From Fasciolopsis buskii (taxonomy: Eukaryota; Platyhelminthes; Trematoda; Plagiorchiida; Fasciolidae), in contig LUCM01005117.1 of assembly GCA_008360955.1 (NCBI GenBank), positions 103,327 to 167,326 on the forward strand: 64,000 nucleotides of DNA. Direction: 5' to 3'. How positions within the stretch are numbered: the first letter of the stretch is position 1; each line of letters opens with the position of its first letter. The translations under genes and the position numbers were made by a program. The notes under the pieces are model-generated. The model was not told the DNA's origin and made no database searches. It saw nothing but the letters and a program-made list of their open reading frames with translations. This document shows, in pieces, positions 40,701 to 52,292 of the stretch.

Positions 40701-41395
40701 CAGACGGGGTTCTCAACGCGTTCAAGTGTAATCGAGCCCACGGAACTTCGGATAACGAAGCAGATCGTGTTAATTGAGGTTTGATCAAGCTAACCTAGTG
40801 CACGCTGAGTGAAGTTTTGCCGAATTTTAGGCGTTCTTTTTAACTATGTCCGTTCTGCATCAAGAATGTAACTGGAAAATCAACACTTCGTAAACGGCTG
40901 ATGCTTACGACTTTCTTTTGGATCTCACTACTTTTTCCCAGCAGTGTTTGGGAGTCTTATCACTAAGCCCTATGTTGGAAACACAACCGTGAAGTTTTGT
41001 TCACAGCTTAACTAGGGTTTTGGGCTTCCAGAGTGTTAGACTGGCCGAGGAACAGTTGTAGCCAACTTGGGTGTCTATATACTGGATGCGATGCCTTTGA
41101 ATGCGCAGTTGGAAACATTCGATATTGTGAGCAAATAATCAAATTAACCTAACATTTGAGCCTTTTTAATTTATCAAAATGTGCAAATAAAAGAAAAGCA
41201 AATTGTGTTATCCTGAATGGAATTCACACACGTGGAATAAAATGCCAACGGTCGATTGAACTAATCAGGCTGTAGCTTGGAAAGCCGAAGAAATCGATAT
41301 TGGTCATGCAATCTCGGATAAGAATTGAGTATTTATGAGTTGTTCTACAGAGACACTAGATGTGTATGCGATTAGTGTGACTGTCCTTGACAGAA
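31757..41395. other. long non-coding or unassigned region
   Basis: About 9.6 kb with no supported gene. Weak candidates are a minus-strand 100-codon frame at 32799-33101 just after an acceptor-like cttctag; a plus-strand acceptor at about 37385 (gctctttttcag); plus-strand 37440-37790 (116 codons, no splice context); and a plus-strand 63-codon frame at 39232-39423. A minus-strand frame at about 35121 follows ctttgcggatttcag and reads TWDEVQSPEINWFLTETLV to a stop in a phase that would also suit the immunoglobulin gene upstream on that strand. A short GT repeat lies at about 34122-34145. Confidence 0.4.
36616..36631. repeat. short AT dinucleotide repeat
   Basis: Perfect alternating A/T run of 16 bases. 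Confidence 0.9.
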
Positions 41396-41490
41396 CTAGC
41401 GAAACCAGGTTCGCTTCAGTAGGCGATGCACGCCACTAAAGCTCGTGTAACTGAGATAGAAATATCTAACTTTCTTAAACCTGGACAGAA
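41396..41490 (-). CDS. possible terminal exon of the Ig-domain gene
   Basis: On the minus strand an excellent pyrimidine-rich acceptor (cagcccttttttattttag) is followed by two bases and then 30 codons to TAG, reading LSRFKKVRYFYLSYTSFSGV and ending KRTWFR. The two leading bases fit the single base left by the Ig exon at 42083-42439. The peptide is basic and not recognised. Another terminal candidate in the same phase lies at 35.1 kb, so the choice is open. Confidence 0.3.
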
Positions 41491-42082
41491 CTAAAATAAA
41501 AAGGGCTGAAAGTAAAACTTTATTAAACTCTAAAGCAGAATTCCTTTCGTCTAATCGTGTTCCCCCCTCAATCAAGGATCTCAAACAGACGGAATAACCT
41601 AGGACATGATCTCGATCTTCCGGCTGGATACATGTCCCTTACAAGAACATTTTACTCCGCACATGACCAAGCATTCGCTCTCATTCCGCATTTTCTACTG
41701 GTCCAGCAGCACTTATTCGAGGAATACTACTACACTCACAGAGCTGCATTTGTTCAGGACGAATGCGATAAAGTTAATTATGCAATACTCATCACATGGT
41801 TTAGGAAAGTGTCGAAGCAGCCGAACTTGATTGAATAGTTAGCATCACAGCGACAGTTAGATAACCGTGCGGGCAAGTTTGTTGACTGAAACGTTTGTTG
41901 CGAAATCTTACTAAAAACCTGTGCATACATGTGTATGTGTATAATTTGATGATGATATCAAGTCATTTGTAGCTTTAACCGTTAGCTTTCTGCTTAGAAT
42001 TGTCGTATTTTCATAGTTTGGTAAAACACTGTCCCACCGCGGAGTATGCGGGTAATCTAACTACCGATTTTTCGTGACTTAC

Positions 42083-42439
42083 CGAATAAAAATGGTGAAT
42101 TGTCTTGGTGATCGGAAGAGTGAACTGTGTCGGATGACTGAACAACTACTGTTTGGTCGTTATTCGTGTTCTCCGGGCTCATGGTTTGTGTGACAGCAGA
42201 GACCAGGTGATCTGTTCCATTCGGCAAGAATAATTCTGTTGTCTTGTCTACTTCCGGCGGTTGGTATTGCAAGATCACCGGATCCGAACTGTGACCACGA
42301 AACATGCACCACCATCGGCCGGAATCTTTCTCGCTTTCCAACTTCACTTTGTAATCCACACGTACGTGATCCACAGAAACCATACGGTAACGGCAATACT
42401 GGATGGGTGTTTGAGTCTGACTGGAACATTCCGGTGATC
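42083..42439 (-). CDS. Ig-domain exon (second half of an Ig-like fold)
   Basis: Minus strand, 357 bases between an acceptor (ttcatcatccacgcag) and a consensus donor (ttcg/gtaagt), phase 1 at both ends. The frame reads SPECSSQTQTPIQYCRYRMV, then DYKVKLESEKDSGRWWCMF, the classic D-S-G-x-W-x-C F-strand of an immunoglobulin fold, followed by VILQYQPPE. The remaining 55 or so residues are a Ser/Thr/Asn-rich stalk (NGT is an N-glycosylation sequon) ending NSPFLFG. It joins in phase to the signal-peptide exon at 48186-48507, whose Cys supplies the B-strand partner. The product would be a secreted or surface IgSF protein. No named family is recognised, and a membrane anchor is not yet located. Confidence 0.65.
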
Positions 42440-43853
42440 CTGCGTGGATGATGAATAAAACGAATCATGATACTAATAGGGGTAAGAAAACTGTTCTCGC
42501 ATTCCGAAAACAATGCTTATTGCAAATGGGATTGATAGTTGGAAGGGCAAAATGTTTTCCAATCCAGATAGACTCGTTCCATTCGGTCGAATCTGACAAT
42601 GTCTGGATAAAATAAATCTAATTTCAAGTCATCAAATCTGTCGCATTTTTCTTTCACAATTCAATCAGCGTCAGTTAGGATAGCGCCACCTGAATTCCAG
42701 TAGTTCAGATGCTCAGCCATCTTGTAAAGAAATTTATCTAGTCTGAATAAAAGAATGCAAAGGTTAGAATCAGTGAGTGGATCGAACAATACGGACGGGT
42801 TGCTCCAGTCCAAATATTTAGCAGTTTTTATTAATACTAACACGGTATGCAACGTTGATGTCCGAGATCAGTCATGTGCTGTCCACGGGTGGGATAAGAT
42901 GAATCAGATAGCTTATGACAAGTTACATTGTGTCGCCATCGTTTGAAGTGAGCAAAATGCAGTCAGTGTTGAACTTCTTGAGACAATTCGAGCTAGACCA
43001 AACCATATTTTTGGTTTTAGCATTTTTGAGAGCGGAATTGCTGAAAGGACGAGAGTCGCAAGCAGACGGTCGAATAGATACCCAATTAATAACAAACATG
43101 TCTCTTTAGTTCCTGTTTTTTTGCCAAAATATCTCCAAGTCTGTTTCGATCAGTCTGCTTGTTAGGTAAATTCGGTTTACTTTTATCCTAATCATGTTTT
43201 TGTCGCAAATCCAACTTGCATTGGAATGTTTGACCCAAACTGGAAGTATTGGTGAATATCATCATGAAACAGTGAACGAACTTAAAACGTGAACTAATTT
43301 GTAAAAGCTGACAAAATAAATGAAAAAACAGCTAGTGACTGCCATTATGCAAATATGAATTGTTTCATTCATTCCAAACTAACATAGCCCTCACAGATTT
43401 CACACAAACACTAGGTATATTAGATGCCTCGTGTCTGATTTTCGACAGTGATTTACCCTAGTAAATGGCAAGTATCATCGGAAAACGTCCACTAAACACG
43501 GTGCCGAGCAGGCTCGTTCTCCGTGACTGATAGTCGTTTGGCTAGATCACAATGCGATAAACAAAAGCTTACACAGTTTGGCATATCGGACAATAGATAA
43601 GCCAGAATAGGAATTGCGATGATAAAACTCACGAGTTACGGGTAACTTCAAAACGTGTGACTACGCTTTGCGTCATACGGTTTTCCGGTTCAGTGTAAGT
43701 TTATAAGGGATTAAGACAAGAACTCGATAGACAAACAACAAATTGTTTTAGAGCTTAGATTTGAGAACTACCAAGGCTAACCGCGAAGGTTTTCGCTGTG
43801 CTTAAAATATGTCATTCAGCTAAGCTGTTTCGGGGATTCTGATTCTTTTTCAG

Positions 43854-43947
43854 GTCAGTGAAAGTATGTCACACAAAGAGTGTAACTGATTGCTTCTGGA
43901 GTAACTTGGGCCCGTTATCAAAAGAAACCATGGAGAAAATTGCCTGA
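43854..43947 (+). CDS. candidate terminal exon, unknown
   Basis: A strong acceptor (gggattctgattctttttcag) is followed by one base and 30 codons ending in TGA: SVKVCHTKSVTDCFWSNLGP then ETMEKIA. Three aromatic or Cys residues and mixed polar composition look protein-like, but no partner exon on this strand is found and the interval lies inside the large intron of the minus-strand Ig gene. Low confidence. Confidence 0.25.
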
Positions 43948-46094
43948 TCGCGTATTCGAAACGAACTGTCTCCTGGAGACATGCTCAGAACTGTTCAGAA
44001 TACAAGGATGCAAACAGGATTTGGAACTTATGAACAAAGACAGTTGCAGTGATACGACCTCGTTATGTGCTCTTCAATAAAAGGACCATTTCCCCAGAGT
44101 AGCTGGCCAGATGCATTAAGTCAAAATTCGGGATAATATGGCTGATATCGAATTTCAGCAATTTGTTCACCTTGCCTTACTCGCTTGTCTTTTTGGTAAC
44201 CTGTCTAAAATTCCTAACTCATTCACATTCGCTAGTCGAACTCATATCTTGCATTGAAAACAGCACCTCATTGGGCACTGAATAATAACTACGACACATT
44301 ATACGGTGCCGAAATAATATTTTGTTGATTGATTTTTTTCCATGCGTAGATGTTCATTCCGGAAATATTCCTCAACAAAGCCCCAGGTGTGTGGGATGTT
44401 TCTGTGCGTGTCACATCTTTACCGATCACCCTAAACATTTATTTCAACCAAAAAACGATCTGATTAAACAAATTAAGCAGGCAGCTTAACGTTGATTTCA
44501 GATACAAAAAGTGTACCCAGTGATCACTGAGGTAGGATCAAATTCGGACCGATCACCCATTCACGTTCTCCTTCATACTTCTTATGACTAAACAGAATCA
44601 AGGAGACTGCTGAATCACGAATTCATTAATTGCTCATACTTGATTTACTCTTGAAAGAAGTTGAGTGGTTGTTCGCCTTTGGCAGAAACACAACTTTATA
44701 CCCCAAAACATGCAACGTACGGGTCATAGAGTAACGTCTTCTAGCAAAAGTCTCTTGCAGAATGTAACAAGTGTCGGATTTTTCTCTAGTTTTGAAGCAG
44801 AAAATATAGAAGCTTCCGCTAAACCATGCCTCCAACCTTTTTCGCTCTTTCACATTTGCGGTTGGCGCTACATCGTTGATCGCTGAATCATGGTCCGTCA
44901 ATCTTGGTGAAGAGCAAAACTCTTGTTACATTTGATTAAGTACTTGTATTCACTAGTCCGAAACTAATTACTGTCTTTTGTTAAATCTCTACTGGTCATT
45001 TGTGCATTCCCATTCCATTTAACAAACTCAACCAGGAAAATTTTGAAAGGAAACAGTCGGAAACAAATTATATTTCTCGCCACTCGCAGGTCGCATAGTC
45101 CTTTGCCTATTTTATCGCTTTCCTGATGAACGACTTTCTCTCACGTTGTTCTTGCTGGAGATCTTTCGATGGAGTCAGTGTGATGTCACTCGGATTTCGC
45201 TGACGCGACCGGGGCAGTGGATGGCGATTTATCATCTGCCAACTACTGTGATCTCAGTGTCATTTGCGATCGTCATTTGTTTTTGCGCGCGCGTGGGTGT
45301 ATGGTAACAGATTGGTAACAGGACGGATTTAGGTGTGCCTCATTTTGACAGACTCATTTCACTCATTCATATTGCTTCGTTGCAAATGAAAAACCGTAAT
45401 TAGTGGAAACAATTAGTGTTAGATTATTCCATCAAATTAGGTTTCTGCAACCTTGACCCTTTTCTCCTCATGCAATATTTATAGTCGCTGCTTAGGACCT
45501 AGGTATACCATGTTGTTCATTCAAACGTTACCAATGCATTTTTCTCGTTTCACGCTCATATTTACCCCACTGATATTCCCCACGGAAATAATCGTTCATC
45601 TTTACAGTTTTGTGTGCAAATCACATGGGTGCAAAAACCACCGTTGATTCCTGATGATTCATGGAACACAAAAAAGACAGTTTTATCCGGATTGTTTGTG
45701 ATGAACCGAGGCTTCACTTGACATGAGTAACCGATCTTTAAGTGGTTTTCAATTTACCCATTAAAGAAGTTTTGTAGTGAGACAATATTTGGTCTCTCTT
45801 CCAGTGAACCGCTAGATAGGTTCCTTGTCTAGCTCAAATGAGGACGACGAAGCTTGGAACCCTGCAGGAGACTCGCAAATGATCAAGTGAACGATAGTGC
45901 ACGCATCAACAGTTAAAGCAGAGAACAGAGCATACCTGGACAGCGAAATTCTTAGCAGAACAATCCACTCGCAGCCTGACTGACTAGCTGACTGATATAT
46001 GCACTGATAACGCTTTGGACTTCATATATGCGCCACTGCTAGATGAGATCTGCTTTTGTCTTGTTGAACATCTGTTTAGGTGGGGATCTACTTT

Positions 46095-46276
46095 CTTTTA
46101 CCATCCATCTTTTATCTTTTGCTTTCTTTATTAATGAAACGAAAGCGCACATCATTTTTTTCAGGAAGAGGGAAGGGGACAGCAGAGGGCTGCCAAGCTA
46201 GGAAGTTGGTCGTTGGCGAGAGGACTCGAACCCATGACCTTCAAGTCCAAACGCCACGACTCTGTCCGCTTGATTT
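46095..46276 (-). repeat. tRNA-derived SINE copy, full-length-like
   Basis: On the minus strand: caagcggacagagtcgtggc head, gacttgaaggtcat, an intact RNA polymerase III B-box (ggttcgagtcc, 46223-46233), body words ggcagccctctgctgtccc and tcttcctgaaaaaa, then a tail with aataaagaaagcaaaagataaaag. It is one of the two best copies in the window; the other is at 54.5 kb. It lies in the large intron of the minus-strand Ig gene, in the same orientation as that gene. Confidence 0.8.
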
Positions 46277-46279
46277 AAT

Positions 46280-46511
46280 GGTTTGACTAATAAGCGAAAT
46301 CAAATTTGTTTCGCTTTGTGTACAACTTTTCTTCGCGTCCCGGTTGACTTTTATCAAGCGCTGTGTGTAAACGATCACTAGCGTCGCGCTTGTTACAAGC
46401 ATTTCGAGTGATTTTCTGTCCAACCTGACCGATGTATCTGATCCAACACTCTCCTTAGATAAACAACCGGTACGCAACTCGTTCACTGGTTCCTTTAGCC
46501 TATCTTCCAAG
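46280..46511 (-). CDS. candidate exon inside the Ig-gene intron
   Basis: A strong minus-strand acceptor (acgcattctttttcag) is followed by one base and about 75 protein-like codons: LEDRLKEPVNELRTGCLSKE, then LEMLVTSATLVIVYTQRLIK (a weakly hydrophobic patch), then AKKSCTQSETNLISLIS. The frame runs on into the SINE at 46.1-46.3 kb, so the true end is uncertain; a weak donor (atgctt/gtaaca) lies inside. Entry phase 2 does not fit the phase-1 boundaries of the neighbouring Ig exons. It may therefore belong to another transcript or an alternative end. Function unknown. Confidence 0.35.
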
Positions 46512-47229
46512 CTGAAAAAGAATGCGTTCTGGCATTTTTACACTTACAGGAAGATGACAGCAAGCTAGTGACAGGTAATAGAGATTCTCATTGATGCGTA
46601 AATAGCTCAACCAGCTTACACTGTTTGGCATTCGAGATTGATTTTGCCCTTCTGGTTTGATTTCTGTTTGCTTCTGTTAGGCTTGAAAATACCCATGTCG
46701 CAAGTGAAATAACGCCAACCTTGTGGAGGATTCACTCAGTTATTTTTGGAAGTTTTGTCCACCCACTTTTTGGACAACCCAAAGTAGCCCACGGAATTAG
46801 GTGCCCTGATAAAAAACCGCACCTGATGTGATAATACCTCTTCCGGGGTTAATTAAAGAACCATATTAATTCTCTGCTAACATTTTTACTTCCACAGTGA
46901 GAATGCGAAAAATTTTCACAAAACTGGATTATGTGAAATCAACTTTGATCATTTCACACCGAGGCATTTCTCTTTGAGGACATTTCATTGTGGAAATGGT
47001 CTGGTGTCTTCTTTGTACTTTATTGGCCAAAAACTACGATTTATTTGTCTCGAGAATGGTCTTGCTAGGAGTATAAAAAAGACTTTTCCAGTCTGCACTT
47101 ACAGCAGACAGCTTCAGGACGTGCAGTAACTTAATCCTCCCCGGTAGACGAAGGCTTTGAGAAAGACCAGGAAAAGGTCAGGACCAAATGACGTAAGGAG
47201 TGTATCAAAAAATCGGTGTTTCAAGTATT

Positions 47230-47425
47230 GGTTTTTATTGTGAATGATATAATGTTAACAACAGCGTTTTTGGTCAACGTTTCGACTACCGTGAGTAGTA
47301 TTTATCAAGGCAAGTTCTACAGTCAAATGGCTGGGGTAACGTTCACATGCCAACTGATGTTTGTGAATGCGGTTACTTTGAAATGTGTGATTAGTTGACC
47401 TTCACGTCATGCGTTGCAGGGGGAA
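47230..47425 (+). mobile_element. Penelope-like terminal fragment, copy 2 (left arm of inverted pair)
   Basis: Shares tttttattgtgaatgatata, aacgtttcgactaccgtgag and caaggcaagttctacagtca with copy 1 at 31.6 kb. It extends further, through cacatgccaactgatgtttg, into sequence found inverted in copy 3. With copy 3 it forms a diverged inverted repeat with roughly 200 bases between the arms. Confidence 0.5.
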
Positions 47426-47639
47426 ATAACGTAGATTATTAAAACACAAAAGTACTCCAACGTGGATTCAGAACCTGCACTGAACTTCAGTTTGCCGAGG
47501 CGCCGGCAATAAGTCCAAACCCCACATGCATCAATCGGAACGACGGGGAAGAAGTTTCGGATATATGGACAGTCCTAACATTTTTGAGAAGCAAACATCC
47601 CAAAAGGTCACCAGGCTAGTTGATCCCACCACCACGGGG

Positions 47640-47862
47640 ACGCATAACGGGAAGGACAACTATTCTCTGACCCGACCCACAATTCAAAGTACATACATTC
47701 ACAAACGCAGACAACTAAACATCAGTTGGCATGTGGACGTTCCTTCAGTCATTTAATTGTAAAACTTGCCTTAAAGAGACTACCCACGGTAGCCGAGACG
47801 TTGGCGCATTATATCCACCAACAACGCTGTGTTATTGGCATTGTATCATTCACAATGATAAT
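47640..47862 (-). mobile_element. Penelope-like terminal fragment, copy 3 (right arm of inverted pair)
   Basis: Reverse complement reads attatcattgtgaatgatac, aacacagcgttgttggtgga, gcgccaacgtctcggctacc, aaggcaagttttacaattaa and cacatgccaactgatgttta, matching copy 2 and, for its outer 110 bases, copy 1. Penelope-like elements are known to carry terminal repeats in direct or inverted orientation, which is why I prefer that assignment to a MITE. No reverse transcriptase is visible between the arms. Confidence 0.5.
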
Positions 47863-48185
47863 CAGGAGACCGTCTTTAAAAGTAAATAGGATACTGAGAT
47901 ATCCAAGTCAAGTAAAATTTGTTGAAGATAGTTAAGACTTTCATACATTTGACAGGTTTACGGTCTGGGTCGAAGGTCTAATCAAAGCACGAAGCACACA
48001 CTGCTGATTCCCAAAGGTGACAGTGAATGTGCTCTAGAATGTCAATAACAAGTTGAATGTCGGTAAGAAATGACAAATCGTTTTGTGACTTTCGACAAGC
48101 ATTTCTGAGTGACGGTGTTATTTGACTAAATATGCTAAATTGTCAAAGTGATCAAGCACAAATTGGACTCATGCCCTTAACTCAC

Positions 48186-48616
48186 CACCCACTATAAGAC
48201 ACGGGCTGATGCAATTCTCACGGCAAAATCCAGTTTCAACGGATGGACAACCCAGTAAAACTAGGCTTTCTGATGCGTTCGGTCCTCTGGCGTCACAACG
48301 CAGTCTTAACATATTTTTACGTTCGTACAACTGCGTGATTTGTACCCGGTTGTCATCTCGATTTGAATGCAAAATTAAGGAATTTTTGTTCCACCGGAGT
48401 GCCGTGACTGGATCAGACGAGACTAGAAGATAAACGACCAAAATCCATGGACAGATCACCGAGGAGATGTAGGCATTTTGCACTATTTGTATGACGCGGG
48501 TCGCCATTGGGCAACTTGGTCTCACTTTGACCAGCTTAATGATAATCACGTCCTGTCCGCTAGGCTGTAGTGTCCACCACGACAAACCACAAGACATCCG
48601 GCATGTGATGCAACAC
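48186..48616 (-). CDS. signal-peptide and first Ig half exon; start codon at 48507
   Basis: Minus strand. A good acceptor (ttttcgaacttccctacag) opens the exon at 48616, about 109 bases are probably 5' UTR, and translation starts at ATG 48505-48507. The N-terminus has a signal-peptide shape with hydrophobic core SSVICPWILVVYLLVSS. Mature sequence begins near ALRWNKNSLILHSN and continues QITQLYERKNMLRLRCDARG with the B-strand Cys, a glycosylation sequon (NAS), then several further Cys. The donor (gggtg/gtgagt) leaves one base and fits the exon at 42083-42439 exactly. The frame stays open upstream to about 48651, but the signal peptide favours ATG 48507. The acceptor could serve cis-splicing from a leader exon near 48965 or trans-splicing. 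Confidence 0.65.
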
Positions 48617-48964
48617 CTGTAGGGAAGTTCGAAAATCATTAACCATTCCATTTCTTCCTCTGAAAATAGTTCTGAGAAAAATAATAATAATATGCGTCAG
48701 TAAGAAAAAAATGGGGACAATGAATTGACATTCATGGTCGAACTAATGTATGCATAGATGGGTGGGTGAATGAATCTGTGGATTCTCCCACATAAAATAA
48801 GTGTTTACATAGTGCGACTTTGGTGGCGAATGATGTGTTCGTGATGCTGAGCGGTTAGTCTTAAATAGAACATTTTCCGCAATTTTGCATTGACGACTTC
48901 AGAAATGGAGTACATACGATGCGAGAAAAACACCGCTTTGTATACATGTTCGTTCGTGACTTAC

Positions 48965-49030
48965 TCTCTCTTAACGCCTTCTGCATATTTTGCACTCGCA
49001 GCTTATACACAGTAATATAGTCGTGCTTTT
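48965..49030 (-). other. possible 5' UTR exon of the Ig-domain gene
   Basis: On the minus strand a consensus donor (agagaga/gtaagt) ends at 48965, about 350 bases upstream of the signal-peptide exon. The 5' boundary is unknown; the end coordinate given is arbitrary. A short ATG frame (MQKALRE) reaching this donor would run into a stop in the next exon and so would act as an upstream ORF. Confidence 0.25.
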
Positions 49031-52000
49031 ACTAGTAGCCAGCGAAACCTCCCATCGGGCTAGTAGGGACTATTTCTACCAAACAAGATAATACATCACT
49101 CACACACCTGTCTCTAGGCCGGACGGTTGTAAAGGGGCAATGATTCTGTCAATTAATTCCAGTCGGCCTGGATCATACTAAGAACCAATCCAGATCCTAA
49201 TAGCATGAACGAAAAGCCGAGATCGACCAATGATCAACATGAAGTGTTCTTCATTGTGATCACCTCAAATATATGTTCCTTTATGTATGAACCGATTTGA
49301 TCCTCGTCCGTTCAACATCAACGAACACAGCAGTTATCTTTTCTAGTGTTTCTGTTAGGGAATTGTCTGACACATCAAACAGTCCACTAGGCGGTAGAGA
49401 TAAACAAATAACCATTAAGAAATCACCATACAAAAAATCCAATCCTTTCTTACTTCCACTCAATTAGTCCAATTGTGATTGTTTATTGAGAAAAATCAGA
49501 CGATATCGATGTTTGAATGATACGGAAAACATGTACGAGTACATTACACGCAGATACCAACTGCGGTGCCTAGAGCTCACTTTTCATGCTCAAATCTGTT
49601 TGCAAGTGTTCGTCTTCCTTCTCTGCTGGCTTGAAATCCAAGAGCCTCGTGATGCTGTTTCATTAAATTTTTGTACCTTATCCATTGATTTTCCCACTTT
49701 GCTCATGCAGAGGCTCGAATTCGCAATGTACTTATAGAAATCAGATAGTAGTCACAGAGGTCATCTGACATTTCTGATCCGGCAAGATTTGCCTATGGTA
49801 GTCTGATATACCTTCAGGATATTCGAATCTTACTCGATGGAAAACTAACACTTTAAGTTGTGAACAATACCCTTCCAAAACACATCAAGGGAGTGTGGAA
49901 ACTATAACAAATTGTGCATTGTACAGTTATCGACGTGGAGGTACATGTTGGTGATGGCGATGAAATTCAAAGTAATTTAGAACTCGGTGTATTAGAAACA
50001 CAGCAAATCAAATCGGATTGAAAGTGGTAAAAGATCTGTCACCAGAAAAAGTCAACTTGAATGAAATTGGAAGCTCAAATTGTTAGACTCGTCTAGAAGG
50101 TGAAATACTTGACCTTAGTGACTATAGATTCGGTCCTTTGCCATTCCAACATAATACTCTGCTCTCGAGTGGAACGGTATCAAACCGGTAGATGGTGAAT
50201 CCGAGAGACAAAAAAGGTTAGCAAGAACTTCTAGCTGACAAAGTATGACACACTGAGTTGTATCGCGTGTTTCATCCAATTTGTCAGCAATGCAATGTCC
50301 ACTAATGCGTTCAATGGCGAATATTTTCGACAAAATTGTTCAGCCACTGCTGAGGTGTGCATTGAATCACATTGCTGAAAAATGTTTTTTTTTGGGTCTA
50401 CGAAGAATGAGTTACGGCCGTTGTACGTTTCTTGTCTTTTCCTGTTGCAGAGCGGAATCTGAATGAAATAGTTGCATATGGTAGCCAACCATAGTATCGG
50501 GGTCGATTGCCACGAGAAGTGACGATAAATGTCTCAAAAGTTTATCGAAACAAGTATAGGTTCCCTTATCGGGTAACCAACACCTTACAGTCGTCCTGAA
50601 CGGTGACGTCAACATTCTCCGAGCCGGCAGCTGTGATTCAAGTAATCACCCAGGTCTGCAGGAACACCAAAGCCGACAAAAGCGAGGGTGTTGACTAAAC
50701 TGATAAATCGTGAGTAAATGTAGTTTGGAAAAGACAGGCGTACACGGATGGGCAAGTCCCGGTGTACTGGACTTGCGTCGCTGTGCTACCAACGTGCAAA
50801 AGCTACCCGATTCATCATCCCATTATTTGTGATATAGAAAGATTTCACTCATTCTGGCTCATTGCTTAACTATTACGAGAAAAGCGAGAACGACTAATGT
50901 TGTATTCTTAAGTGAACTGGAAGTAACTTCGATTTACATTTAACTCAAAATCCCTCCAAAGTGAAGATGATCTTTTTCAAAATTAACCGTGAGTATTGGA
51001 TCGCAATCAACAAAATATATTTCAGGTATTAATTCTTTAACTTCAGAATGCAAATACTAACATCAGTTTGGACAAAAAATTTGGCGAGATGGTTGCTTCT
51101 ATTGAACATATGAGCCTGCTACGAGTTACGAATTCTCACTGGAATAAATCCTAAGACCCTGGCAAAAACGAATATGAAATTTTTACACTCCACTGCAATT
51201 TCACTTTTCACATTCAGACGATTTATTTTGATAATCAACGTTTGGCTGGCATTACTGCAGTCCATCAACAAATGTAATTAGAGTAACCTGTAAATATTTT
51301 TGTGATATTTGCTTATGCGTATCTATAAGTGATAAGTATTACTATTTGAACGATATCGACGACACAGATATTTGATTGCATCGCAGTGCTCAACACTTAC
51401 GCAATTGTAGAAACGCACATGATTATTGAGTTTCGATGAAGTTAACCCTAGGTTCCATTTGTTTTTTGGTAGTGAATACCATGAAGATGAAGGACAACTG
51501 ACGACGAATTACGGGTAGTGTAGCTGGGTTTGGTTACCAGTCTGCACTAATGCTCGCTCACTAACGAGTGAGGGGATGCCATCGAAAAAATATTTCAAAA
51601 AGTTGATCGAAATAGTAGGGATGCCAAAAGGGATTAATTATTCCCAGAGCATTTGGAAAGTTTGTTTATTTTCGATTTTTAACGCTCATTTTAGTTCCAT
51701 CGTCACGAGTAATGATCGAAGAAATTCTATGTCGAGGTTAATGTATTCAAAAAGAGAACCCACACTTGAAACCGATCGGTAGCAGTTTGAGTGAAGAATT
51801 TTTTACAGAGCTTACGCCAGAGGAGAAATGCCTAGTTTGATAGCCAACTAAAATCCACGTGACTGCAAGCAACATCAATCGATGAGGATTTAATAATTAA
51901 CCCACTCTATATCACGTGCAAGCCAAAACGATACTAAGTGACTAATATGCCAAATATGCACGCGGTTGTCAAAAGACTTGATATCCTCTCCGGTTTCTTA

Positions 52001-52208
52001 TAAATCTCGTTCCGTCTTACACCTTACACGTACTTAGTGGTAAATGAATAACTGAAATTTATATTACACTTGCAGAAATCATTTTCAGTCACTGTTTGTT
52101 GTAAACGCTTGGAGGATGATAGGTGAAATGTTTGTCTTCATGAAATTGGTAAAATTGTCTGAAAAACTGATTTCATGTCGGTTCTTTTGGGTGAAATAAC
52201 CCCCACAG
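49031..52208. other. non-coding or unassigned DNA
   Basis: No supported gene. A plus-strand 83-codon frame (49486-49737) and overlapping minus-strand frames at 50.1-50.6 kb lack splice context. A donor-like gtgagt occurs at about 50994 on the plus strand without an identifiable exon. Confidence 0.4.
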
Positions 52209-52292
52209 GAGCAGAACACGGTTATTACCTGGTCTCACTGAAGCAGCCTGATATACTGGTATTTGATCATTTTAATTACGAGACTGGTACAG
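52209..52292 (+). CDS. candidate exon of an extracellular protein (CUB-like strand pattern)
   Basis: An acceptor (tgaaataacccccacag) and a donor (ggtacag/gtgaaa) bound 84 bases, phase 1 at both ends. Reading: AEHGYYLVSLKQPDILVFDH then FNYETGT. Joined in phase to the exon at 53.2 kb it gives FDHFNYETGTGDEVLSV, which resembles the hydrophobic-acidic strand pattern of CUB domains (LxFxxFxLE...DxLxV). That likeness is by eye only and a domain call would need profile support. The frame stays open past the donor to 52357, so the exon could also be longer. Confidence 0.4.
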
